Shown here: positions 40,301-50,900 of the stretch, in pieces
Position numbering within the stretch: position 1 is the first letter of the stretch
Layout of the letters: the number at the start of each line of letters is the position of its first letter
Assembly (NCBI RefSeq): GCF_007655135.1
Contig: NC_045132.1
Location: forward strand, 21,384,354-21,448,353
Direction of reading: 5' to 3'
DNA from: Punica granatum
Lineage: Eukaryota; Streptophyta; Magnoliopsida; Myrtales; Lythraceae
DNA: 64,000 nt
Notes under the pieces: model-generated
Told to the model about the DNA's origin: nothing
Databases searched by the model: none
Seen by the model: the letters and a program-made list of their open reading frames with translations, nothing else
Translations under genes and position numbers: made by a program

Positions 40301-41027
40301 GAATCCTGGAGCGGTGAAGATCAGCCCATGGACCCTGGCCAGATTAAATGCAGAAGAGGTCTCGAGAGCCGCTGCAGAAGCCCGAAAGAAGTCCAAAATC
40401 CTACAGCCTGTTGCAAGAAGGGAATCCATGCTGGCCCTTGAAGCCGACAGAAGCTTTGGGAGTAGTGGCCGGCGAATGATTCCTTGTCCTGACAGTAACC
40501 GAAGGCGACCCAGCAAGCGGGTGAGGCTCCCAGCTGATTTGGCAATGGAGCCCTTGGCTGACCTTTCATCTAGAACTGCTAGCAAAGGCTTCTCAGAGAC
40601 GTCCAGTAGCCTGGCTCCTCTTCAGCTTGAGGCACGGAGTGCCTTCCAAACAAGCCGAGCCATGTCAAGCTCAGCTGAGATTGTGGGCTCTTCGCCTGAG
40701 AGCAGCTTGGACTCCCCTGATATCCACCCATTCCGGGTCTCTTCATCAGGGCCTGAGGAGGCAAGGCAGCTAACTGGACTTTCTGTCGCAGGGTCCGCTG
40801 CAAGGAAAGGGATTCCATTGTCGAGGTCAGCTAGCGATGGGTATGAAGCATCGGGCGGGAAGATAGCGATAGGGTTCCATCTAGACTTGTGCAGAGGTCG
40901 TCGAACTGGAGTAACCTTCTTTTCGGGTATAATCAAGATGAGAGGATTGCGAGACTACAAGGGTCATCCTCTTCAGCCCAGATTGATAACAGAAAGCTTT
41001 GAACTTTACAGAGTCGGTTCTTCCTGA
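37336..41027 (+). CDS. DHHC protein S-acyltransferase (PAT21/PAT22-like), 9 exons, C-terminal frameshift
   Basis: Exons 37336-37377, 37486-37599, 38370-38768, 38949-39017, 39103-39174, 39351-39479, 39629-39709, 39925-40113 and 40221-41027 are all phase 0 and give 633 aa. Start is [14 protein letters not shown]. Two N-terminal membrane segments are followed by the DPG motif (70-72), the Cys-rich domain from CSLC (179-182) through HCRVCDKC to DHHC (204-207) and [15 protein letters not shown], two further membrane segments, and STYDY in the TTxE position. The enzyme should palmitoylate cysteines of membrane-associated proteins through an acyl-cysteine at C207. The long cytosolic tail is Ser-rich with [14 protein letters not shown]. 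After residue 578 (GGG at 40857-40859) the frame leaves the expected tail: a one-base shift there restores EDSDRVPSR and a 625-aa end at 41002. Either a sequencing error in a G run or a real frameshift. Confidence 0.92.
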
Positions 41028-41444
41028 TTCACCTTGGAACCCAATGTTCACAGCTCACTATTCTTTCATTCATGGAAAACATGATTCGCTCGCCCCAAAG
41101 GTACTAACGGGAGATCTCAGCTTTTGCACTTTGGACAAGGACTCATTGGCCACATTGGGGCTCTCGTTGAATATCTGTTTCGATCTGGCATCCCGGAAGC
41201 TGTAAATGAGTTTTTTCAACATTTTGTAATTGAATGACATTGCCCATTGTTTTGTGTATGAACCGTGTGATGAATTATGAGCCTTATTGTCTCTTAAGAA
41301 ATTCAATGATGTGGAATGCAAAGTCTCGCATATCTCTCAACTGCCCTTCTGCATTGTACAATTTATATTCACAAGAGAAGACACTCGTAAAAGGAAAGGA
41401 GGAACAGAGAAGAAAAGATTGGAAGCTGCCGTGAGGCAGGCCGA
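41028..41444. other. Shared 3' region of two convergent genes
   Basis: About 420 bp separate the PAT stop from the stop of the membrane-protein gene on the minus strand. Their 3' UTRs probably lie close together or overlap. Confidence 0.5.
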
Positions 41445-42440
41445 TCAAGTATAAGCAACAGACACGACATGAGGGACCTTGCCCTCATCGAATGGGAGGC
41501 TTACATAATCTCGAGCAAACTCCTCGGCAATCTCCATGGCAAGCTCTCCATGGATGGCCTTGCAGTACATGTACAACACCACATTAGCAGCCAAGTGGAG
41601 CAGCATGAACATGGTGAGGACGCTCGACAACGCCACAATCTCAACCACGAAAGCCCAGCTCTTCCACCCGGTGTTTGAGTGCATCGAGCTGGCACAGAGC
41701 AGGATCCCGGGAGCGAACCCGAAGAACAGGTTCAGACACAGGGCAACCTTCCTCATGCCCTTCACCAAGTATGTGCTCCTCTTCAATGGGTAGAATCCCC
41801 AGACAGATTCAGCCACCACAAGAACATACACCAGAGCCCATTCCACTTGCAAGTAGAACACAATCACCACGAAGGCAAGCGTGATCAGGGCGACAAACCC
41901 GACAAAGTAAGGCGACGAGTATTCGATTCGATGCCATATCAGCTCGACCAACTTCACGACCAAGAACACGAAAAGCCCTAAGATTGCGAGGATCAGGCCC
42001 TGTATGAGTTGGATGCAGAGGACGGTGACGGAGAGGGGGAAGAAGGAGGTGAAGATGGACTTGATCGCAGGGAGGAGCTTGACAGGGCGGCCGTAGAACC
42101 CCTGCACGGTGCTGTGGGTGATGGAGGAGGCGGCGAAGAGGGAGAACAGCGAGAGGAAGGCGGTGAACGCGAGCGTGGCGGCGATGGTGTTGGAAGAATC
42201 GGAGCGGTGGTGGAGGCTGAGGAGGGACTGGGGGGCGGCGGAGTTGGGGCCGGCAGAGGACGTGAGGGAAAGGAGGGTGGGGTAGACGGTGAGGGAGAAG
42301 GAGAGCGGGAGGAGGAAGAGGACGGAGAGGGCGAGGAAGTGGCGGGAGTGGGCGTTTACTATCCGCCTCGCTTCCGAGATCACCGTCAGGAAGTCCAGCG
42401 CCGGCACCGGCGGCGGCGGAGGCGGAGGAGGAATATCCAT
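41445..42440 (-). CDS. Plant-specific multi-pass membrane protein of unknown function, intronless
   Basis: A single-exon frame of 331 aa starts at MDIPPPPPPPPVPALDFL. The frame stays open 42 codons further upstream to 42566, but that stretch is of UTR-like composition, so the ATG at 42440 is preferred. About six hydrophobic segments are visible, near residues 36-58, 86-107, 128-160 (possibly a hairpin), 175-210, 232-252 and 262-294. A moderately conserved-looking core has GFYGRPVKLLP, VEWALVYVLVVAESVWG and STYLVKGM. I recognise it as the kind of uncharacterised protein that sits between a DHHC PAT and AGO7 in Arabidopsis; no enzymatic motif is seen. The gene is GC-rich at its 5' end, which generates long antisense frames that are not genes. 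Confidence 0.85.
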   Translation of the reverse strand: MDIPPPPPPPPVPALDFLTVISEARRIVNAHSRHFLALSVLFLLPLSFSLTVYPTLLSLTSSAGPNSAAPQSLLSLHHRSDSSNTIAATLAFTAFLSLFSLFAASSITHSTVQGFYGRPVKLLPAIKSIFTSFFPLSVTVLCIQLIQGLILAILGLFVFLVVKLVELIWHRIEYSSPYFVGFVALITLAFVVIVFYLQVEWALVYVLVVAESVWGFYPLKRSTYLVKGMRKVALCLNLFFGFAPGILLCASSMHSNTGWKSWAFVVEIVALSSVLTMFMLLHLAANVVLYMYCKAIHGELAMEIAEEFARDYVSLPFDEGKVPHVVSVAYT

Positions 42441-42971
42441 GGCTGAGATGGACGGAGGGGAGGGAGGGAGGGAGGGATTGGGTCGGAGTTTTTGAGCAGT
42501 TCGAGGATGGGGGTTCGGGGATCGGGAAGGATCGTGCGGAGTGGGACATCGAACAAGACAAATCATCTTCCATAATTCGCATATTATAATTCTTTATTAT
42601 TTTTTTTCGTTTGTCTGATTTTTTACTGTTTTTTGTTTTATCGATGAAATTGAGATGGGAAAGAAGAGACCGATACCGGAGCGGGAAGGGATAAAATAGG
42701 AAACGGAATTGACAGTTGAAAGAGACCGTTGCCGTGACATGACCGGAGACCTGCCACGGTGACCAATTCCTTGTTGGGCCAGTCAATGTGATTCATCGCG
42801 TAGATGATCCAGAGTACCGGCGTTTCGTACGATCCATCGCATAGATGATCCAGTGTATTGGCGTTTCAAAAAAACTACGGAAAAATACGAAATAGATATT
42901 TGTTGGGCTTAATACCCATTCATGGCCGGATCTCTGTTAGGGCTGGAGTGGAACACCATTGTTGATTTATA
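42441..42971. other. Upstream region of the membrane-protein gene
   Basis: Contains the presumed promoter and leader of the minus-strand gene. A tandem echo is seen at 42793-42870, where the word GTAGATGATCCAGAGTACCGG recurs as TAGATGATCCAGTGTATTGG about 48 bp later. No other gene is evident. Confidence 0.4.
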
Positions 42972-43862
42972 GAGTTAAATTGCTTAAAAATTATGACATT
43001 TACAATTTTTTTTTAAAAAATATTTTACGATCATTGAAAAATAGCATATAAAAGGCACGATTTATATATATATTTTTAAATATAGTATGATATTTGAAGA
43101 ATAACACAGAAAAGTACGACTTTTGCTCTTTTTCTTAAATATAACACGAACTTTAAAAAATAGCACAGTAAAATACGACCTTCAAATTTAGCTGCGCATT
43201 TAGCATGACGTTAATTATTTTGTCAGATTATAACGATAACGGTCAATGTGAAACTAATGATGCTACGCGACACGATATGATTCGATGAGTAGACTTCATA
43301 GATTTTTATTTAATTAAAAAGTAATGATAAAAATTAAAAAAAATGAAAAGGGGATTCAACTTAGTAAGAGGAAATGGGGAGGGGGTCAACGATAGTGGCT
43401 ACAATCTCTCAATTGGGGTGGCCGATTGCAGGATGACCCCAATTATATGGGAGGTATCCATAATAGGGGCACCCACGGCCTGAATCGGAAGAGTCTTAAA
43501 ATTGAGGGTTTTCTCTTTCGATGGTCAAGGCCTCGATTGCGCATCCGCAATCTCCGATCTGCTCCTTTTTTAGAAATAAATCTTATTTTTAATTCTTTTT
43601 AATTTTTAGAAAATTTTTAATTAAATAAAAATATGTATGACCCACTCGTCCAATCATGTTGTGCTATGAGATACTATTAGTTGTTACAGTTACATTTGAC
43701 GAATAATCGACGCCGTGTCAAAATTACCGCTAAACCTGAGGGTTGTGCCTTTCTATACTATTTTTTAAAGATCGTACTATATTTATAAAAAAAAATACAA
43801 AGATCATACATTTTTGTGTTATTTTTAAAAAATGCAAATGTTATGATTTTCTAGGTAATTAA
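42972..43862. mobile_element. Long inverted-repeat element (arms about 330-390 bp)
   Basis: The left arm begins TTAAATTGCTTAAAAATTAT and the right arm, read inverted, begins TTAATTACCTAGAAAATCAT. Matching internal words occur in the same order: a CATTTACAATTTTTT/CATTTGCATTTTTT stretch, TACGATC..TTGAAAAATAGCA versus TACGATC..TTTAAAAAATAGTA, AAAGGCAC, and near the loop GATTTTTATTTAATTAAAAA against TATTTTTATTTAATTAAAAA. The unique middle is about 43330-43605. Target duplications are not clear. It is a foldback or Mutator-like non-autonomous element; a transcript would form a long imperfect hairpin. Confidence 0.6.
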
Positions 43863-44119
43863 CGCTTGATTTTATTCTCTAAAGCCCAATCAGTTTTGAG
43901 TTCGGGAGATCGGCGAGTTCTTTGCACTGATCCACTCCGACCACCTGCAAATGGTTTATGTTTGGCCAAGCTGAGGCACCCCCCAACACACGAATGTTTC
44001 CGGACCGAAAATTCTTCGAAATCCGGACCGGATTTGTAAACCGGTCGGTTTTCTTCCCGCTCGTCCTCTCTCGAATACTTCCAAAGCCCAGCCCATTCGA
44101 AAGCCCAGTCCATAAAATA

Positions 44120-44373
44120 CGACGTGGTCGGTCAAGCTCCCATCCCTCACTGTCCCTCCAGAAACATGCTCACATTTCTGCTGCTCCATATTCGAGCTCC
44201 CATTGCTCTCCATCGTCGTCACCGTCGCGCGGATTCGTCCTGCAACGGGCTCTCCGGTCGGTTCTTCTACTAGTTGCTGATAAAGGGTAAGCTTGGACTC
44301 ACTCTTTGTCGATCAAATGCCTCTTCTTTTTCTGGGAGGTTCTGACTGTGGAGGAGCTATCACCGTGTTGCAG
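44120..44373 (+). promoter_or_regulatory. Leader exon and leader intron of the UXT-like gene
   Basis: GC-rich, CT-rich sequence ends at GATAAAGG|GTAAGC (44286/44287). An acceptor CGTGTTGCAG ends at 44373, nine bases before the ATG at 44382. This reads as a noncoding exon plus an 87-bp leader intron. The transcription start is not visible. Confidence 0.55.
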
Positions 44374-44381
44374 GGGTGTCC

Positions 44382-46536
44382 ATGGACGGGTATGTGCCGG
44401 AGGAAGTACGGAAGTGTGAGGAGTTTATGGATCGTAAGATGAAACCTTCTCTGGTTCGTGCCACTAACGAGCGGTATGGCTTCTATTGCAGCTCGTGACT
44501 GCTTGGTCTTGTTGCTTATTATTGATGGCTTTAGGGAAGGGTTTAAGGTCCCTTGTCGTCTAAGTTGAGCTGTTTACTAGCTTATACAACTTAAAAGATT
44601 CTTGGCGGGCATTGATTGTCTTAGCTCTTGCTGATGATTCGTTCTTGCCACGAAGAATCGGGCTATTTCTGTCAATTTTTCAGGGAAAAGAGAAAGGTTT
44701 CTTGCTCTGGTCGGTGGCTTGACTGAAATAATCGAGTCTGAATGTTCATAAGCGATTCTGTATTTGATTGTTTGCGCAATCATGTGATGTGCTTCTCGTC
44801 TCAAGGGCATGATGGATTGTATATCTCATGCAAATGTCTCGTATGCAATATAGAGTCCTTTCATTTGCTTTACACATTCCGAGATTTTCCAGTGACGGAC
44901 TTTGGGATTTAGCATTTTCTCTATGATAAGCCATGAACTTTTGTTTTTGTAGAAGTTTGGATTTTCTGTAAGCTCACTCAGTATGAATTACTTAGATGGA
45001 GGCTGATTTCCACTTTGCTTTCCTGCAAGTCGATTAGTTAGATTTGTCTTGGTTATGGTTCGAGACATAGCACCTTATTTATTCCCCAGAGCACTTCGAT
45101 GAACTTGTTGAATTGAAACATGAGTTGTAGACAGACTTTCATATTAAATAATTGTTCAATAATATTTTTCTGATCCTATGTTTTGCAGGAACAAGCTCTT
45201 TGAACAGCAGAAGATTTTGTATCCTTTCTTTTTGTAAGCATTCTTTGGGGTTATGCGTCTCTCCGTTACTCTGCTGAAACAAAACACTTCTTTTTCTCTT
45301 TTTTGACGATATGATTTTTCCTGTGTATTGGCTGATGATGATATTTGGGCATGATTAATTTTCTTTAAGGAATGCTTCTGTCTCTGTATTGTAGTTTTCA
45401 TTTTAAACTCTTTAAATCCTCGTTGTTTACTTGACTACCTCTACTTATAGCTCAGATCTGCGAAAGAACATAGAAAATCTACAGAAGAACAGCATAACTA
45501 ATCTAAGGACAATGGTCAACATTGGGTCTGAAGTGTACATGCAGGCTGAGGTGTAAGTCCTCTCTTTCTCCCTCTCTCCCTGCCTATTGCTTAATCATGT
45601 TACTCGTTTATGCATCAATAATATCGATGGGACATTTTGGTTAACTATTGAAGGCTATCTTGTTGATTCTTGTATACGACATTAGTTTGATTTTCATCTA
45701 TTTCGACCTCTCAATACATGTACTTTGACTGTGGTTGATAAAGACACATGAGATTACATAACACTGCCCTTACTGATGATGCATAGTTGCGGCAATGATT
45801 TTAAAATTATAGTAGAAACTAACTGTTTTTTATTATGAGATTTACTGTTCTCTCACGGGGCCTAATCATAACGCAGTTGTGTTGATGGTTATATGGAGAC
45901 AAATAGTGTTTAGCTCTAAAGATATAATTTAATGAAATTGATGGTGCATCTGCAGACCTGACACCCAAAGGATCTTCGTCGATATCGGATATGGGTTTCA
46001 CGTGGAATTCACATGGGATGAAGCTCTGAACTACATACCACTAAGGGAAGAGTTATTAGCAAGGTCAAAATTCACTTTTCCCCCCGTCTCATAGAACAGT
46101 TCATCTGTGTATAAAGAAGCACAGTCCTTGCATTTCTGAATCCAAGACTTATCTTTACGTTGATCAAGTGTTCGATCTTACTTCATTGAAATTTGTTGTG
46201 CAGGCAGATAGAAGAGTGCACTCGTAGAATTGTCCGGATCAAGGCTGATATCAAGCGGGTACATCTTCTGTCAAAATTTTCTAGGTCCATGGCTTCTTTG
46301 CAAAACAGACAGGAGGACTCAATAACTTTGAATTTTGTCAATCTTAAATCTATTGAAAGATATTTAGAAAAGATGGTTTATTGATATGTTCCATCTTATC
46401 AAGCAGGATTGAAGACTCCAAGTTAAGCATCTTTTTAACTTCAAGTTAATGTTTTTCATCGTTGCAGATTCATGAAGGGATACGACAGTTGCTTCAAATT
46501 CCGCAGGAGCCATATGTAGAAGAGCGCGTCTTTTAG
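44382..46536 (+). CDS. UXT-like prefoldin alpha-type chaperone subunit, 6 exons
   Basis: Exons 44382-44473, 45189-45218, 45451-45552, 45956-46063, 46204-46258 and 46468-46536 splice in phase to 151 aa, close to UXT (about 157 aa). The N-terminal helix has EEFMDRKMKPSLVRATNERN, followed by NLQKNSITNLRTMVNIGSEV, then the prefoldin beta hairpins with VYMQAEVPDTQRIFVDIGYG and FHVEFTWDEAL. The C-terminal helix is EELLARQIEECTRRIVRIKA to IHEGIRQLLQIPQEPYVEE. Family members are part of prefoldin-like (R2TP/URI-associated) complexes that help assemble RNA polymerases and PIKK kinases. The short exon 2 (30 bp) with donor TT|GTATCC is the weakest junction. A truncated inverted copy lies at 17912-18180. 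Confidence 0.87.
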
Positions 46537-46699
46537 CAGCGCATCTGAATTTGTCTCGTGTAATTCTCTCCTTTCTGGCACTTAAACAACGAACTTGATA
46601 GCTCAAGAGACTGGTGCTGTTTGATTATACAGATATTGTAAAAAGATGCATCGGGCGGGCAAATTTTGTGTCTCGTCTTGGTTACATGAAAATGGATAG

Positions 46700-47855
46700 T
46701 ACATTCTTCTAATCCTTTTGAAGATCGTTGATTGACCCGTCTTTTCCAATCTGTATTAGTTTTCCAGGTAGAATTATTAGGATTCCCGGAAACTTCGGTT
46801 TGCAACTCTTGCCGTGACTTCTGCTGTCATTTCAATGCTACGCAGGAGCATTTTGATTGTAGCATTCTCTAGGTGGAACAGATTATCAGCTTCGAGTTTG
46901 ATATGACCGAAACTTTGCTTTCAAACGAGGCATTTCGACTAATTGCAAGCTGAGAGAGGAAGCAGTTCCATTAATTTGATCTTCTATCAGTCGAAATTCA
47001 AAATCAAATGGAACAAACATTAAAAAAGAAATTAAGAAGAAACAGTTTGGAAGAACAGAGAATTAATTGGACACTCATTGGGAGTAACAGATCGGATGGG
47101 ACGGCACATGTTGAAAAGCCCACTTCAATTCAATGCCACAGACAGAACTGGAGAGCATCAGATTCTGATTCTGTCCGTCTGATGAATCTACTAACAGGTA
47201 AGAAATGGAAAACAGTTGGAAGAACAGAGAATCAATCAATAAATGATCAAAGACCGACATGAGAATAGTACGTTGAGAAGAATGTCTACTGCAGAAACCT
47301 ACTCAGGGAGAGCTCTCATTTCTCAAGCAATCTCCTTTGCCCGATGGTTTCTAGGGTTTGGGTTCCAACTACGTTACATCGAAGACCGGAATTGCCCCGA
47401 ATACCAGTGGCTGGTGTCCATGGGACTCCTTTCGGCCACTTGATTCCCGAATTAATGGAATACCTACAAGGATATGCAACTTATGAAGCATTCCGAGCAA
47501 CACGACTATTAGGCGTCCCGATCCATCGAACAATAAAGAGTGTAATTGCCCCGCCCTTTACGATCAGCTGGCCAAATGAGAACAGTAGTAGTCAATAATA
47601 GTGATTGTGCTTGCATCTGTTTTGTGTAGGGGGAACACAGCATGAGTAAGCTCCACCCTAGTGACAGGCTAGTCCCTCCTCTTCTGCCTGGCCTTTTACA
47701 TCAGAAGTCGATAAACGAGGTAAGCTGAGAAATAGATGGTAGCTTAACCCAAACAGAATTCACCAAAAATATATGCGAACGATCTGGTGCATGCATATAC
47801 CGGGTGCATGCGAAATCTATTAGTCCTACATTATTTGTCTTACGTTTTTTTTTTC
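46700..47855 (+). repeat. Direct repeat, copy A (about 1.15 kb)
   Basis: It aligns by eye with 49690-50900 in the same orientation over nearly all its length. Shared words include GGGAGTAACAGATCGGATGG, CATCAGATTCTGATTCTGTC, CATCGAAGACCGGAATTGCC, GACTATTAGGCGTCCCGATC and GCATGAGTAAGCTCCAC. The left end overlaps sequence just downstream of the UXT-like gene, so the unit probably arose by local tandem duplication. Short frames inside (47008-47262, 47344-47598) are broken differently in the two copies and show no known domain. Confidence 0.75.
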
Positions 47856-47859
47856 CCTC

Positions 47860-48551
47860 ACTGTCCGACTATGAAGAATGTGCTGGGAGCTGAATTGCTT
47901 CCTCGTCTCCATAACCTTAAGAGTATTCAAATCATAAGTGCGTTAAATATGGAGGAGATAATAGTAATGTCATTGCCATCCCAATCTCGATCACCACCTC
48001 CTCCACCCCGGTCCACTTTCCTCCCTCTTCTTAGGAGAATAGAGGTTATGGAATGCGAAAAGATGAAGAGAGTGCTGGACTATTGAGTTATTCATGCTCC
48101 TACCCAACCTCGAGAGAAAAGCTGTCTAGATGTGTAAACAGTTCAAGGAGGTGATAGACCGAGGAAAGCCTGGACCAAGCGGGCGGCAGCAGAGACGCTT
48201 GCACACCACCCTCCACGTCGGGAAGGCTACTAGGCTTATTGCTAGTGTATCTGCAGGAACTAGAGAGCATAAGCAGCTGGACTGGCTTTTGCGATTTTAT
48301 CCGGGTTCTTGACGTAAGAGAATGTCCGAAGCTGAAGAGGATTCCAATGCTCGACGGATTCCCTTCTCCTCCCCCTTTCTCTGGAGGAGGTGGTAGTACA
48401 TTCTTACGAATGGTGGGAAGCATCGGAATGGGATCACCCTGAGGCAAAGCTTGCCCTTGAGCTGTGTTCATCCTCAACAAGGACGACTATACAAGAATTC
48501 CTATCCAGGAATGCGGGACCATCACCGCATCACGATCCGCTGAATATGTAG
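47860..48551 (+). pseudogene. NLR disease-resistance gene remnant (C-terminal LRRs)
   Basis: Fragments in changing frames read LHNLKSIQIISALNMEEIIV, LRRIEVMECEKMKRVLD, MLLPNLER, CKQFKEVID, LQELESISSW, VLDVRECPKLKRIPM and finally EWWEASEWDHPEAKLALEL. These are typical terminal LRRs and the WW.ALEWDHP end of CC-NBS-LRR proteins of the RPS2/At4g27190 type. At least one in-frame stop (48085-48087) and several frame changes break it, and no NB-ARC domain lies upstream. It is a dead fragment placed between direct repeats A and B. Confidence 0.75.
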
Positions 48552-48652
48552 CAAGGTACTGTATATACTTCGAGAGCATTGCCCGGCTTCCGGTTTCCAC
48601 AACAACCTAAGAAGTCAGAATTTTTTTCATTTTTTTTGGTAGTATATTTTAA

Positions 48653-49047
48653 GGGTTAATTACACTGGTGGTCCAAAAAATTTTAATAATATACCAGGTT
48701 AGTCCAACAAGTTTTTTTTGCTACTTGATGGTACAAAATGTTTCAAAGTTGTAACGTGATAGTACAAACTATCAACTCGCCATTGACGCCGTCACGCCGT
48801 CCTTTACAAAACTGTAAATTTTATACCATAATGTAACTTACATAAAACATTTTGTACTATTAAGTTATAACTTCAAAATATTTTGCACCATCATGTAATA
48901 TCCCACAAAAACCGGTTTTGCATCATCGGCGTCGGCTTGACGGCGTCAATGGCGAGATGACAGTTTGTACTATCATGTTACAATTTTGAAACATTTTGTA
49001 CCATCAAATAGCAAAAAAAACTTTTGGACTACCAATGTAATTTACCC
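48653..49047. mobile_element. Foldback MITE, near-palindromic, with a perfect 9-bp target duplication
   Basis: The ends are GGGTTAATTACACTGGTGG and the inverse CCAATGTAATTTACCC. ATATTTTAA flanks both sides (48644-48652 and 49048-49056). Almost the whole 395 bp is a palindrome: GTACAAAATGTTTCAAAGTT on the left pairs with AATTTTGAAACATTTTGTAC on the right, and GCCATTGACGCCGTCA with TGACGGCGTCAATGGC. The 9-bp duplication points to Mutator-like transposition. A transcript would form a long hairpin. Confidence 0.8.
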
Positions 49048-49056
49048 ATATTTTAA

Positions 49057-49689
49057 AGGAAGAAAGATCGGATACGAGCTTCAACTTTGAATGGTTTGGG
49101 AATTCTCTGCCATCGTTTGAGCGCCTAAATGTAAGTCTTTCATGAACCTTTGCTTTGATCATATTGTTTGAAATTTTCATCCAATTTGGACTCACTCTCA
49201 ATGTGTTGATTTTGCCATCTCTAAACAATTCCTAATGAACAAATCACAAGTAATATGGAAACGGACAATTTACTCGATCGCCTGGCTTATATTCATTGAG
49301 ATAAATGCACGCTCATGTGACAACTCCCTTTTGAATCAAAGACATCGAGTAACAACCAAAAAGAATGGAATGTATCGACTTACATTTACCCAACAGCCAA
49401 GAAATGCGTATACTCGTATATTTGCTCTTCAGCTTGCTGCTTGCTGCTGATCCTCTCTGAAAAATTTCACCGGACCGTGGATAATTAAGCTTGAAAAGGG
49501 AGGAAGCTCATGCTGGTGAATTGCTGCTTGCGGCCTTTGTTAAATCAAACTACTGAGCCATTTGACGTTTGATAAATTTTATGGATTCTGATAGTAACAT
49601 TTAGGAGTATGTATCGCGCGAATGGCTGCATACTAATTTAACATGAAATTATTATTAAAAAGAAAAAAAAATTGAACCAGTTGTATGAA
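49057..49689. other. Spacer between foldback MITE and direct repeat B
   Basis: Frames at 49004-49450 have no recognisable domain. The sequence may be further NLR-derived or intron-like material, but I cannot support that. Confidence 0.3.
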
Positions 49690-50900
49690 TATAAGTTGTC
49701 ATTTCATCCTTTTGAAAATGATTGATTATATGAATTTTATTTTTTTTCGGTAAGATTATACGATTTTCATATCTAGTTTTCTGGGTTGATTTAGCAGAAC
49801 GATCCATCAGAGACTCGCTTTGCAACTTTTGTTGTGGCTCCAGTAGTCGCCTCATTCCTCAATAAGATGCGGGAACGATTCGAATGTAGAAGTCACTAAG
49901 GCGGAAAAGATTATGATCTCCCGAGTTTAAAGTGATCTAAACTTGGTTGCTAACGAGTCGTTTCCGACTGACTGCCACCGGAGACATGGAGCAAATCCCA
50001 TTAATTGATCTTCTATCAGTTGGAACTCAAAGGGAACAGAAATTAGAAGAAAATGAAACAGTTCGGAGAAGAGAATTAATTGGACAGTCATTGGTTGGGA
50101 GTAACAGATCGGATGGGACGACGCATGGTAAAAAGCCACAATTCAATGCCACAGACAGAACTGATGAGCATCAGATTCTGATTCTGTCCGTCTGATGAAT
50201 CTACTTATAGGTAAGAAATGGAAAAACAGTTGGAAGAACAGAGAATTCAATCAATTAATGATCAAAGACTGAAAATATATGAGACTAGTAGGTTGGGAAG
50301 AATGTTAGACCTACTGCGGTAAGCCTACTCCGGGAGAGCTCTGACTTCTGAAGCCCTCTCCTTCGCCCCCTTGGTTTCTAGGGTTCGGGTTCCAACTACG
50401 TTACATCGAAGACCGGAATTGCCCCGAATTCGAGTGGTCCGAGTTGATAATGCTGATGGGACTCCTTTCGGACACATGATGCCCAAATAAGTGGAATACC
50501 TACTAGGATATGCGACTTTATAAAGCATTCCGAGCGATATGACTATTAGGCGTCCCGATCCGTCGAACAATAAAGAGTGTAATTGCTGTGCCCTTTACGA
50601 TCAGCCGGCTGAATGAGAACATTAGTAGTCAAAATAGTGATTGTGCTTTGCATCCGTGCTGCGTAGGGGGAACATAGCATGAGTAAGCTCCACTCTTGTG
50701 GCAGGCAAGTCCCTCCTACTCTGCCCGGCCTTTTACATCAGAAGTCGTTGTTCGGGTCTAAGCGGGATAAGCCGTTGTTCGGGTCTAAGCGGGATAAGCC
50801 GAGAAATAGACGTAAACTCAACACGAAAGATCTACGCACACGATCGGATGCACGTGAAATTTACATATACATTATTTGTATATGTTTCTTTTTTTGCATT
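49690..50900 (+). repeat. Direct repeat, copy B (about 1.2 kb)
   Basis: Second copy of the unit at 46700-47855, by eye roughly 80-85 percent identical with small indels. It carries a 27-bp tandem duplication at 50748-50801 that copy A lacks. Neither copy keeps a long shared frame, which argues against a conserved protein. Confidence 0.75.
50748..50801. repeat. 27-bp tandem duplication
   Basis: The unit beginning TTGTTCGGGTCTAAGCGGGA occurs twice in perfect head-to-tail copies (50748-50774, 50775-50801). Copy A has only a partial counterpart, so the duplication is recent. Confidence 0.9.

Noticed and set aside
42009..42446. 145-codon Gly/Glu-rich frame on plus
   Set aside because: Antisense of the membrane-protein gene's GC-rich region; low complexity.
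41809..42786. Long 325-codon frame on minus overlapping the membrane-protein gene
   Set aside because: It is a shadow frame in another phase, Pro/Arg-rich because of the GC-rich 5' half of the real gene, and has no domain.
50325..50570. 81-codon minus-strand frame in direct repeat B
   Set aside because: The frame is not preserved in repeat copy A, so a protein is not supported.
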